A stretch of DNA of 64,000 nt from Mesorhabditis belari (GCA_958450365.1 CAUEEP010000936.1:2292001-2356000), one strand, 5' to 3'; shown: positions 45,508 to 56,390, counted from the first letter of the stretch. The notes: generated by a model from the sequence alone, not told the origin. Translations and numbers: made by a program.

Positions 45508-46002
45508 CCACGTTTCGGACTTTATTTGGCTGAAAAAAAAAAAAAAAGACCTGCACCGAACTACAAAGTAGTGGAAGTGGTGGATAGGCTTGTTGAAAAA
45601 ATACGAAAAAAATAATAAAATCCTGTGCCCCCCACCCCTCCGGAACTTCCCCCAACCACATCGTAGCCCACCCACCCCGGGCCGCTGCAGCTTGCGCTTG
45701 CAGCGGCCTGACGCTGCCCAGAAGCGGCGGATCCGCGTGTTGAAAAGGAATGTGCCGAGATTTCCAGCGCCTTCGGCGCTAGTCGAAGGCCCAAAATCCA
45801 AGGCTTTCAAACCAAAACAAAAAGTATCAGCTGGTATCGATTGGTTCGCCGCATGAATGTTGTGTTTCGATTGTTGGATCACCTGCAGAGGAAAAAGAAA
45901 AGAAAAGGAAACGTAAAATTGATTCGAGAGAAAGAAAAAAGGTGAAAAATTGATTTTCTGAAAACTTGGGTAATTAAACCGAAAAAGTTGCTGTGAATCT
46001 CC
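45508..46002. other. Spacer of the large inverted repeat, GC-rich
   Basis: Contains a poly-A run (45532-45545), a perfect small hairpin (GCCGCTGCA ... TGCAGCGGC, about 45682-45708) and an SL1-like 19-mer on the - strand at 45962-45980. The - strand frame 45466-45882 has no domain I recognise. Confidence 0.55.
45962..45980 (-). other. SL1-like sequence
   Basis: Read on the - strand this is GGTTTAATTACCCAAGTTT, identical to SL1 positions 1-19, followed by TCAG and then AAAATC. There is no Sm site downstream. It sits in the spacer of the inverted repeat. Confidence 0.75.
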
Positions 46003-46465
46003 AAATAGGTATTTGCGCCGGGTGCCAGATCGCGTTTTTCCCTAAAAAACACATGTTTAGAACGCAGAATGGGGCTGCCACGCAGAGAATCGGAAAAACC
46101 GTCAAACTTTTCAGGAGAAATTGGATAACTTTTTTGTTTTTCAACTTTTTGGCAATCTCTCTTCGAAACTTGCAAGAGGCTGTCATTGCGCATCTTTTGA
46201 GCCCAAAACCCAAAAATCGGCTTTATGGAAAAAAAGTTTCCCTAGGCCAAAGTTGGGCAGTCAGTCAAAATGACACTTTCGACGCGTTCTCGACGTCGGA
46301 GTGGGCGTCGGCGTCGCCCATTTTAACGAAAATTCTAAAACTTCAGAACCTTTTCACCGGACCTTTCGAATAGCCCTTGATTCGAGCTTTCGATTCCGAC
46401 CCCACATCGATAGGCTTGCTTCAACGGGTGACGAGATTTCAATGATTTTGTCAAAAAGAAGTTAC
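46003..46465. repeat. Right arm of the 460-bp inverted repeat
   Basis: Partner of 45042-45507. It directly abuts the mosaic duplication that begins at 46479. Confidence 0.93.
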
Positions 46466-46478
46466 GAAAAAGAAGAAG

Positions 46479-47009
46479 CCAAACCCTTTCTTCTTCTGGG
46501 TTAGGCCAGGTCAAAAAGTAACAAGTTGGAAATGATGCAGGGTTCATAGAGCATTGTTTTGAGATTCTAATTTCCAAACGATTTTTTCATGAATACCCTT
46601 GGCCACAACCCTATCCAAGCCGGAAGAGGATGGGATACTGCAGGCAATATGGACTATGAGTGGTTTATTAGCAAGGAAACCATTACCCTATGAACCATAA
46701 TCATTTGTAAATCTGCAACCGATAACCCATTTGATCCTCCGCATTGGCATCGATTTCGATTCGATGACAATCATCACGATTTCCACCTTTTCCGAATCGC
46801 GCTTTGTAGACACATAAAGCAATTTGTTTGATCTTTTTTGCAAAAGAATTTTGTCACTAGTTTGTTCTTGGAACGCCCATGATACTAGAGAACTAGAGAG
46901 CGAAAAGAAATGCGGAAAAAGGTCAAAGAAGTGTCGAACTTACTATTGTAATTGGATCATATAATACTCCTTCACTGATTCGAATTTCTTAAAAGCTGAA
47001 AAATTGCAT
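46479..47009. repeat. Copy of 1788-2317 (direct), first part of the mosaic
   Basis: Same orientation and near-identical. It runs without a gap into the inverted copy of the DOK upstream segment at 47010/47011. Confidence 0.92.
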
Positions 47010-47010
47010 T

Positions 47011-49522
47011 GATGCGAACAGCTCAAGTCTCGCACATCCATAGGCTGAACTCTCGAATACGGCTGCGATGTAGTCTTTCCATTTCTGAAATTCACATAAA
47101 ATTTTCATAAGTTTTATTCTTCCCAACTCAGATTCGAAGCAAATTCAATACTTACAGTACTGGACAATGAAATATCATATTTGAAAAACGATTGTCACTT
47201 TCGCGCATCTGTAACTCCCTTGTCTTTGAGTTCAAAACTCTTAGTGTTATACATTTTCTGAAAGCTCTTTCAAGGGCTACACAATGGTAATATTAATATT
47301 TAGAAATACGGTAAAAGAGTTGCAGAAGCGCAAAAGTGACGATCGCTTTCCAATATGATATTTCATTGTCCAGTAGTGAACTCAGAGCCTGAGCTTGAAC
47401 CATAGTTAATCATTTCTCAAGAAATGAGAATGCAGACACAATTAGCTCTTGTTTTTGTATTTACCACTCATTATCATCATTTATCATTGTTTTCAAACGT
47501 ATACCGCAAGATTGAGCTTCATAAAACGTAAAATCTCTTTGAAAATCCGACTTTTGGCTTTCTGAACGTACTTTATGCCAGAGAACGAAAACGCACCCTT
47601 TCTGGCATAGAGACGAGGTCTCAAGAAAGGGCGCGTTTCCATTCTTGAGCTTGAAGTGCCTCATAAAGTCAAACTTCCGGCATTTTTGGGTGAACGATTT
47701 CAAAGTCTTACATGATTTCTAAAACCGAACATCTGCTTGCCAACAATCAACATCTTAATCCCCGAAAATTACTCACTTTTCCCAAAAATCTATCGACAAT
47801 CAATTGCACCTCGGTGATCAAAACCGGTTCCATGCGTGGGCTCTGAATGAGAAAATCGGCGCCAAATCGGCAAAAACAAAACCACATTTGGGAAATGAAC
47901 AAAAATATGAATCCTATAACAAAATGGAGTAAAAACCACGATCAACCGAATAAAAATCGGCCATCAAATGGTGAAAAATCTCCTTTTCCTCGCGGCACGT
48001 GATGAATCAGAATGGATTGATGGGGTAATAGAATAAAAATAAACGCAAAACTATAAAAAATTCAGTTTTTCCAAGCATTTTTCCGGTATTTTCTGTGGAA
48101 AAATCCGGAGAAAGAGTCCAAAAATCTGCTGATAACGCGGCGCCAAACATGCACCGGGTTTTCTCCCTACTTTTCCTTCCCCTGCCAGTCATCCACTGAA
48201 AATCCAATAAATTTTGAACATAAATTTTGGCTGGACTTTGGATTTTCGATGAAAATTTGAGGAATTTGTGAATTTTTGATCGGGAAATTTTATTAAATTA
48301 ACTGAATACTTTTAAATTTGTCGGAAAGGGTTAAAGTATTTCAGCAAAGCTGAAAATACTGTAAAACTCGAGCCGTTTGTGTCAATGGAGTGACTGTGTT
48401 GAAATTCTCCCAAAAATTTCAATTAGCTGCTGGCTTGTTGCCTGAATACTTTTATCAAGTCAAAAAACTAAACTTATAATATTTATAACTAAAGAGTTGA
48501 TCGTAAACTAAAGTGTAAGCAAGGTAAAAAAGTTAGTAAAGTGAAAAGAATATGGAAATCTAGCTTTAAAAGAAGCAAAATTTGAGTGAATACTTTTTAA
48601 AGTATAAAATGAGTAATCAAGTTGTTCAATCAAATCTAACTGTAAGCCAAATTCAAGACTGAACTGAAAAGAGTATGGAAAATACCGCTTTAAAAAGATA
48701 GGCTTCGGTTTTGCGTTTAAAATAAATTTCGAGTATTAGCACTTATCGAAAAATAAACGTTTTCAGTCGTTTTCCAAAAAACCAATACATAGACGCGACA
48801 AATTCTTGTATTCCGTGCACAAAGAATTGTTTGGGAAAAATTGATCACCAATTTGCACAGAAAACAATATGGACCTGTTTGTGAACAGGTATAGAGAAGT
48901 TCCCTCATTTTGTTTTGACAAAGAGTTCACTTTTTTGAGAAAGATAATAGGAAAATGTTTTCAAACAAGAACAAGGTGCCAATCAAGGAAACAGGCAAAA
49001 GGCAATTAAAACGCAGTCAAAATTTCCATTTTTTTTTGGTAAAACTTGAATTTTCATACGATTTAAAACAAATTCTAGTAGTAAACTTGTTATTTTTAAA
49101 AAATTATGAGCATTGATCATCCAAACCTTTGAGAACAAGAAATTAACAAAAATAAAAAGAAATTTCAGCAATTCCTCAAGTGAATTTCGCTCTTTATGCG
49201 TTTATCTTGTTAAAATTCATCATTTTTCAATCTAATTTGTTAAAAACAAAATATCTAAGATCGGGATCTTTTTTGCAAGAAAAGTGATCAATCGAATGCC
49301 TGGCACAAAAGAAAAAATGATCTTGGAAAAAATCCATATTGAAATCACTTATTTTTCATTTCTCGTCAGAAAGATGAGTCATTTCCATAAACTTTCGGCA
49401 ATCAAAAATGATCTCATTTTGCGATAAACGGTCAAGATCTTCGGAGATGAAATGGAATTTGCAATCGTTTGTTTTACAACGGCTTAGGGGGATTGTATTA
49501 TTTTGAATTGCCTTGATTTCTA
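47011..49522 (-). pseudogene. Inverted copy of DOK promoter, exon 1, intron 1 and part of exon 2
   Basis: Reverse complement of 27867-30385. Exon 1 is still intact at about 47788-47844, with one substitution changing a Leu to Ile (GTGCAATTGATTGTCG). Its donor and the intron MITE (about 47158-47376) remain. Exon 2 is cut after ARLELFAS at 47011, where sequence from another locus begins. The copy has the upstream region of the parent but cannot make a DOK protein. Open frames around 47461-47703 and 48007-48207 are shadows of the parent non-coding sequence. Confidence 0.92.
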
Positions 49523-49960
49523 AAGTAATAAAAAGAACTCCATATAAGAATAAATGTTTTTTGGTACTTAAAAGATGTACTATAATAATAAACTTCTTTA
49601 AATTTGAAAACGATTTAAATTTAAGAACTATGTTTTAAATCGTAAACTTCATAATGATTAAAAATAATTATCGATTAAAACCATAACATATCAAATTAAA
49701 GATTAAAAATGAAAAGAATAAGAAAACGCAATTTTTCCAAACTTGAAAAGAAAATGATGATGATATGAAAAAATTTTAATCTGTTTTATATAAAGATTGA
49801 TAATGTAAATTTGCAAAATTTTATTTTTCTAAAATTTTTCTAAAAAATTTCACTCTCCTTAGATCTTATCTTAATTTTTCTATAAGGTTCAATGCTAAAA
49901 GCTTCAATACTAAATCCTTCAATTGTTATTCTGGATTTTTGATATATTCCCTGCTTTTAG
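49523..49960. other. AT-rich, no gene seen
   Basis: Very AT-rich sequence adjoining the distal breakpoint of the mosaic. Confidence 0.45.
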
Positions 49961-50770
49961 TCTTCTACACCATTTGGTGTTGTAGAGATCTTTTTGAGGT
50001 TTCTTTCACTTCTTCACCAAAATTTCCAAAAACGCTTTTTAAATGGCCGAGCCGAAGCATTCACCGAATCGCTGAAGCTCTTAGACACATATTAGAGATA
50101 TTAGAGAAATTACTAGACCAAATGGTGTAGAAGAGATCTTTGCTGAAAGTTTTCTCGTCTTCTACACCATTTGGTGTAGTAGTGATCTTTTCGAGGTTTC
50201 TTTCACTCTTAACCAAAAGAAGAAAACTTCGAAATTCGATTTCTCTTAGAATAACATAGAGAAATGCCTTACCTACTTTTAAAGCTATTCAACGTTATAG
50301 GAACTTATAGCAACTTTATCTTGTTTGGTGAAGAAGAGATCTGCTCAAGATTTTCGTCTTCTACACCATTTGGTGTAGTGGAGATCTTTCGAGGTTTCTT
50401 TCTCTTCTTCACCAAAAAGCAGAAAACTTCGGAAATTCGATTTCGATGAGATATCAGGATGTCTTTCCACCGAAAGCCAGAAGCCTTTACCGAAATGCGA
50501 CTGTGTCTGAGAGCTCTAGCGATTCGTTGAATGCTTCGGCTTTCGGCCACTTAAAAAGCGTTTGGAAATTTTGGTGAAGTAGGAAAAGAACAAAAAAAGA
50601 TCTTACTACACACAAATGGTGTAGAGAGATCCTTGCTGAAAGTTTCTCGACTTCTACACCATTTGGTAGTAGAGATCTTTTTCGAGGTTTCTTTCACTTC
50701 TTCACCAAAAGCAGAAAACTTCGGAAATTCGATTTCTCTTAGAATAACATAGAATGCCTTACACATGATA
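49961..50770. repeat. Repeat cluster with the palindrome CTACACCATTTGGTGTAG
   Basis: Four units (starting about 49961, 50156, 50355 and 50649) share TCTTCTACACCATTTGGTGT followed by AGATCTTT, AGGTTTCTTTCACTTCTTC and, in three of them, AAAACTTCGGAAATTCGAT. Unit spacing is irregular (195-295 bp). Confidence 0.85.
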
Positions 50771-51036
50771 TGAATGATATGATTCAACAAACGATCAGGG
50801 GGCATTTTATATCTCACTTCCATGTAAATTTCTGAAATTTAAAACAAATCTTATAGTTTTGTTGAACGTTCTCTGTTGACACATTCATTTATGAAATTCT
50901 TTATATGTATAAAAATATGAAACTTGACTTTCTACACTTTAATATAAATACATGAAGAAAATCTCGGTTAAAGTTAGATCGAGGAACTCGGTAGCGAAGA
51001 GCTCGGCACCGAACTCTTCATTCTTCTTCCTTCCTC
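50771..51036. other. No gene seen
   Basis: AT-rich linker. Confidence 0.35.
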
Positions 51037-52072
51037 CATACCTCAACTTCTAATTGACCGATCAATTTGTGGTTGTATTTAAATGTTTCTTATAAAATTT
51101 TGCATCCGAAATTCACAATCTCCTTAGTAACTTTAAAATCAAAACATAAAAAAATTCTGGTCAAAGTTGGACTAAATTTCTGCAAGCAGGAATCTAGGTT
51201 TACCGTCCGGATATGGTAAAGCCTAAGCAAACTCTAGATTTTAAGTGCAAATTCAGATTCTAAATAAAATTTGGATCCAGAAAAGGTACTTTATAAGATA
51301 TTGAGTCAGGCTTCTTGAATTCTACGCTAAATGCAAATATAGTGGAGAGATCAGCTATAGGAGACCGACTTACTACAAGACTTTCCGACTTAGAGACAAG
51401 TGAAAATAGAGAAGTATGATAAAAACACTTTTCTAAGTTCAATTTTTGATGGAGAATCCGAATTTGCCCTTAAAATTAGGGCTTTCCAAAAAAAAGTACC
51501 ACTTTTCATTAAATCTCATAAATTTTATAGGGTGATTCAATGAAATAGTCTATAACTCATGATCTAAGAGTCGAATCAAATAGCGGCTGCGTTCATTAGA
51601 ATCTACACAAAATTTAACTTTTAGAAATGTTCTATCTGTTTATAGACTTACCAATGAAGACCTAGATAAAATTAGGGTCAAGAGTCGGGTAGGTCTACAC
51701 CCCCTCGACACTTGTCTAGGGGGTAGGCAGATTTTATAGGGTTATCCTCTCTTTTTCCGCCATATCTTCACTTCCAGTTAACCGATCAACTTGTGGTTGT
51801 TCTTAAAATGTTCCTTATAAAATTTCCTACTAGAAATTTACAATCTCCTTAGTAACTTTAGGATAAAAACATAAAGAAAATCTCGGTCAAAGTTGGACTA
51901 AATTCCTGCAAGCAAGGAATCTAGGTTTACCGTCAGGATATGGTAAAAGCCTAAGCAAACTCTAGGTTTTAAGTGCAAATTCGGATTCTACATAAGATTT
52001 GGACCTAGAAAAAGTACTTTATAAGATATTGAGTAAAGGTTTTCTTGAATTCTAAGGGTAAATGCAAATATA
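51037..52072. repeat. Tandem duplication with about 726-bp spacing
   Basis: The stretch 51037-51345 matches 51763-52072 (for example CAATCTCCTTAGTAACTTTA, GCCTAAGCAAACTCTAG and ACTTTATAAGATATTGAGT). Part of the intervening sequence (TTTTTGATGGAGAATCCGAA near 51447) occurs inverted at about 56125-56160. No coding sequence recognised. Confidence 0.85.
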
Positions 52073-52084
52073 GTGCCTAAGGAT

Positions 52085-52460
52085 TCAGTGAAAAATGTTA
52101 CCCCTAAACAATCGGTATCCAATCGGTTGTTTAGAATACGATTGTTTGGGCTAACATTTGTTTGGGGTAATATTTTTACCTTGGGTACCCAAGACTCTGG
52201 GGTCACCCAAGACTTACTATTAAGGAAATCCTTAAGTATTCACAGAAAAATGTTAACCCCAACAATGTTACCCCAAACAATCGGTATTCTAAACAACCGA
52301 TTGAATACCGATTGTTTGGGGTAACATTTTGTTTGGGGTAATATGTTTACCTTGGGTAGGCAAGACCACCTTGGGTACCCCAAGACTTGACTATTAAAGA
52401 AATCCTTAAGTATTCGCGTGAAAATGTTAACCCCAACAATGTTACCCCAAACAATAGCAG
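52085..52460. repeat. Palindromic repeat cluster with TTACCCCAAACAATCGGTAT
   Basis: TGTTACCCCAAACAAT and its complement ATTGTTTGGGGTAACA alternate several times. Between them are AATCGGTTG/CAACCGATT arms and repeats of ATTAAGGAAATCCTTAAGTA and TTGGGTACCCAAGAC, each itself a palindrome. Confidence 0.88.
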
Positions 52461-52479
52461 AGCGATTGCGCGATTTTGT

Positions 52480-52740
52480 TGTAAAAATGGAAAAAATTCG
52501 AACAAAAATCGCGCGCTTGCTCATGGGGCAATTTCTAACAATCTAGCCGCTTTTATTAAGAATTGCCTACTGAACAGCTTCTTAATAATTTAGCTGTTTT
52601 TCTAAAAAAATTGTCAACCGCGCAATAGGAAGTTTATAAATAGAAAGTTTGAATGCTATTTGTTAGTCGACTATGCCTACAAAGAGCGACTGCGCGATTT
52701 TTGTTGGAAAAATAGAAAAATTCGAACAAAAATCGCGCGC
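52480..52740. repeat. Two hairpin units GCGCGATTTTTGTT ... AACAAAAATCGCGCGC
   Basis: The units at about 52482-52525 and 52684-52742 share AGCGA(T/C)TGCGCGATTTT and GAACAAAAATCGCGCGCTT. Each can fold into a hairpin. Confidence 0.82.
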
Positions 52741-52990
52741 TTACCACAAAGTTTGCAGTATCACAAAGTTTGCAGTACCACAAAGTTTGCAGGTACCACA
52801 AAGTTTGCAGTACCACAAAGTTTTGTAGTATCACAAAAGTTGCAGTACTGCAAACTTAAAAGTTGTAGTACTACAAAGTTTGCAGTACTACAAAAGCTGT
52901 AGTACCACAAAGTTTACAGTACCACAAAGTTTGCAGTACCACAAAGTTTGCAGTACACAAAATTCGCAGTACTACAAACTTTGTAGTACT
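52741..52990. repeat. ACCACAAAGTTTGCAGT minisatellite
   Basis: About 14 imperfect 17-bp units, with ACT/ACC/ATC variation before ACAAAGTTTGCAG. Some units run in the reverse sense at the right end. Confidence 0.92.
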
Positions 52991-53205
52991 TTGTAAGTAC
53001 AAACATTTAAAAGGTCTATAACTCAAGATCTGAGAGTTCAATCGACTTCTGCTTACTATCATTGGAATTTACCAGATTTCAACTCTCGAAATGTAGCCCT
53101 TTCAAATCCTGAATATTTCAACAATCTGCTCAAGAGCTCCTTCGCAATTGCACGCAACTTTCCTTTCGAGAATCAATTGCTCCTTATTTTGATTCTTTTT
53201 TAAAA

Positions 53206-53502
53206 ATGGACTTCCTAGAAAAGATTTCAATAAATTTGTCTTTTGAGGATCTCCTTGAAATTTGTCATTTTATTCAAAATCGCTGGACTCCTCGCGCAAA
53301 TACGTCTTCTTTTCACCTCCTTGCCCGAGTTTTGGGCCCAATTGTTGAACTCAATAGCTTCACTAAACTCTTAACAGAATTTGACGACAAGACGAAATTT
53401 CGTGAAATTCCCCGATATTCAAAAGAAAGCGTCTCATTTAAAAGCTGTTTGGATACTCTGACTCTTCATTGCGAATGGCTATCTTTGAACAAAAACTTTT
53501 GA
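53206..53502 (+). CDS. Uncharacterised short reading frame
   Basis: ATG 53206 opens 98 codons (MDFLEKISINLSFEDLLEIC, HFIQNRWTPRANTSSFHLLA). A following frame at 53469-53672 could continue it after a frameshift. The HFIQNRW patch resembles KFIENRW in the - strand frame at 56345-56897. No known domain. It may be a decayed gene fragment. Confidence 0.25.
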   Translation: MDFLEKISINLSFEDLLEICHFIQNRWTPRANTSSFHLLARVLGPIVELNSFTKLLTEFDDKTKFREIPRYSKESVSFKSCLDTLTLHCEWLSLNKNF

Positions 53503-54020
53503 AAACTAAAACTGTTTATATATTTGCTCTAAATGGATCTCATGGAAGCTATCACTTGAATTTTACTGTTTATTCTGGAGATAATTTCGACGACAACCAA
53601 CATAAGGAACACTGTAAAAGCTGTGGGATTAAACTAAAAAACAGGATCCTTGTTTTTTCTGAATTCCCTTAGATTTAATGAGTTTATTGTGGAAACATTT
53701 ATCTATTTCAGTTGTTTATTTCAACAATTATGTGACTTGCATAAATACTACAACTCTTACAAAAAGTGTATTAGGTTAGTGCATAAGTCTTTAGAGTTCT
53801 TTTCAAACTTTTTTTTCCATAGAAAAGAATTTTTTACGAAATTTGTTGCGTTCTAAACTATTAAAAAGGCCTATCATTTCTCTACAAAATGGCATTTGAG
53901 AGAAAGCTCGAAGCTCGCCTCAACTTAGTAAAATTCTCAATTGCTGTTTTAAAGAAAATAGTTGGATGAATCGTTTTCAAATTTTACAGACTTATTTAAC
54001 CAAATGAGCTCTATTTTTTA
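53503..54020. other. No supported gene
   Basis: AT-rich. A possible decayed continuation of the preceding frame up to about 53670, then nothing. Confidence 0.35.
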
Positions 54021-54021
54021 C

Positions 54022-54562
54022 TTTGTACGCGAAAATAGTTTTATTTTATTGAATTTCTAAGACTATTTTCGCCCGCGAAGATAGTCTTATTTTAATGAAT
54101 TTCTAGGACTATTTTCGCGCCAGAAAACAGTTTTATTTCATTGAATTTCGAAGATCATTTTTGTGCGCGAAAATAGTCTTATTTTATTCAATTTCTAAGA
54201 CTAATTTCGCGCGCGAAACTAATCTCATTTTATTGTATCTCTAAGACAAATTTCGCGCGCCAAATTTGTCTTAGAGATACAATAAAATGCGACTCACGTA
54301 GAAACAAAGGTTCTAAGACTAATTTCGCCCGCGAAACTAGTCTCATTTTATTGTATCTCTAAGACAAATTTCGCGCGCGAAAATAGTCTCATTTTATTGA
54401 ATTTCTAAGACTATTTTCGCTCGCGAAGATAGTCTTAGAAATTCATCAAAATAAGACTATTTTCGGGCGAAAATAGCCTGAATATATTCAATTTCTAAGA
54501 CTAATTTCGCGTGCGAAAATAGTCTTATTTTATTGAATTTCTAATACTATTTTCGGGCGCGG
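54022..54562. repeat. Satellite of GCGCGAAAATAGTCTTATTT units
   Basis: About ten 45-60-bp monomers, each with inverted halves. A GCGCGCGAAA(A/C)TAGTCTTATTTTATTG half is followed by its near complement CAATTTCTAAGACTATTTTCGCGC. Neighbouring units therefore alternate orientation and form serial hairpins. Confidence 0.92.
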
Positions 54563-54579
54563 CGGGCGGGCATCTTTAG

Positions 54580-55868
54580 GTTGGATATCACATTGAAGGT
54601 AGAAATGAGGAGTTCATCAGATTGCTGGAAACTGCAGGAGGTAGATTAAGCAATTAAGTGATTTGAAATTTCTAATTTAGGTGATGCCTTTCTCGACTAC
54701 CCGGGAATTGAGAAAGGCCAGATAAGAGCTCTCGACACGTTAGCTGCTTTTTATGTGCAAGAGGTTTGTTTATTTTTATTTTTAACCTGTTTGAAACAAT
54801 CTTATGCTAAGCTTTTTTGCTTCAGGGACATCGAGAACGGGCAAACAAGGAAAGACGCAAGGAATGTTTCCAAAAAGCCACACTGCTCTACACAACGGCT
54901 GATAAAATTCAAATGTAAGCTATTGCTTTAGCTTTGAGCAAATGAATCGTTTTAGGTATGATCAAGACCACTGACTTGGACGTGCCTACTTTTGTCTCCT
55001 CGAGGGCAATAAGATGGAACAAGCCGATGAGCAGTTCAATTTTGTCGTCAACACGGTAAAATTTGTGAGATGGTCTACTTCTATGAAGCTTTAGTCTCCC
55101 GATAATATTCCCGCCACATTGGGACGAGCGTGCATTGCTTTCCAGAAGAAAGACTACAAAACAGCACTTCTTCATTACAAGAAAGCGTTGAAGTTGAAGC
55201 CGGATTGTGCACCGGATGTTCGACTCGGGATTGGACACTGTTTGGTGCGCTTGGGGAAATTAGATAAAGCGAGGTTTGTATTATTGACATAATGGTAACT
55301 TTGGCGATCTAGAATTGCGTTTGAAAGATGCCTTGAAATGGACAAACACAATATTTCGGCGATGGCCACTCTCGCCATCATGGACAACAACTTGAATACA
55401 CCTGAAGGTTTGTTATTGTTTGTTAAATTGTAACTTCTAACCTTTAGGAGTTCAACAAGCCGTCAATCGATTCAACTACGCGTATAAACTTGAGCAAAAT
55501 CATCCGATTGTGCTTAATCACTTGGCAAATCGCCGCCGCCAAAAGAACGGGATTCTCGGGCACAAGAAGTGAGGTATGGGAATACTCTTTTCACTTGTAG
55601 GATGACTTTAAATGGATATTCTATGTGAAACAAAATCATGTGCTTGCAATATTTTTATTTTAGGGACATGCTCACTCGACTTTTGACAATCTGGCCTGAT
55701 GATGTCGAGGCGTTGATCGATTTGGCACAACTCACCGAGCACATTGGTGCGCAGGTTGAACACATAAGTTGAACGCTAATTGTACTGCTGTTTTAGAAAT
55801 CTCTTGTATCCTATCAATATGCAGCCAAAATATTAACTGAACGAGAAGAAGTTGAGGTTGAAGCTTGA
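54580..55868 (+). pseudogene. ctr-9: CTR9 (PAF1 complex TPR subunit) fragment, disrupted
   Basis: Eight or nine exons match the TPR part of CTR9, a nuclear subunit of the PAF1 transcription elongation complex. They read [138 protein letters not shown] and KSLVSYQYAAKILTERE. Three defects are visible. A TGA replaces a Leu codon after YDQDH (about 54973). About 130 residues of TPRs between HLANR and the WPDDVEAL exon are absent. Both ends are missing. The left end lies just after the satellite at 54022-54562, and the right end turns directly into an AAGCTT satellite at 55862. It is a dead partial copy, so an intact gene should exist elsewhere. Confidence 0.88.
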
Positions 55869-56060
55869 AGCTTGAAGCTTGAATAAGCTTCAGGAAGCTT
55901 AAAAAGTCTAAAAAAGCTCAAAAAAACAGAAAAAGGCTTGAAAAAGCCTGAAAAAGCCTAAAAAAGCCTACAGTAGCTCAAAAAAGCATAAAAAAGCTTC
56001 AGGAAGCTTAAAAGGGCCTAAAAAAGCCTAAAAAAGCTTAAAGTAGCTTAAAAAAGCGGT
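55862..56060. repeat. AAGCTT satellite, array B
   Basis: Units such as AAAAAAGCTTCAGGAAGCTT and AAAAAGCCTAAAAAAGC, in the reverse sense relative to the array at 41165. It starts inside the CTR9 fragment. Confidence 0.9.
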
Positions 56061-56244
56061 ACTTTTTGTGGTACTTTTTCTCAGGTGAGGTGAAAAGTAG
56101 TACTTTTTCTCAGGCAACCCCTAATTTTAAGTGCAGATTCGGATTCTCCATCAAAAATCGACCTTAGAAAAGTGTTTTTTATCATGCTTATGCGTCTTCA
56201 CTAATCTCTAGGTCGAAAAGTTGAGGATGGTACCATCCTGGAGG

Positions 56245-56390
56245 ATCTCTAGTAATTAATTAAACCGCACTTGGGTAATTAAACCGATGGGGAGGGCTTT
56301 CTGAGGGTCTACAGCCCGGGCACGGTGCCAGATGCCGCTTTTTCCTACGAGCGACACCGAGGGTACGCACAAGACTGGGGTATTAAACCG
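56245..56390 (-). other. Cluster of SL1-like motifs within a dispersed repeat
   Basis: On the - strand 56269-56285 reads GGTTTAATTACCCAAGT (17 bases of SL1). It is preceded or followed by partial versions at 56257-56266 (GGTTTAATTA) and about 56369-56379 (GGTTTAATACCCCAG). The nearby GGTGCCAGAT ... TTTTTCC resembles the inner boundary of the 45-46 kb inverted repeat, which also has an SL1-like 19-mer beside it. No Sm site seen. Confidence 0.65.

Noticed and set aside
52741..52990. CRISPR-like regular repeat
   Set aside because: Units are contiguous 17-mers without unique spacers, in a eukaryotic genome. It is a minisatellite.
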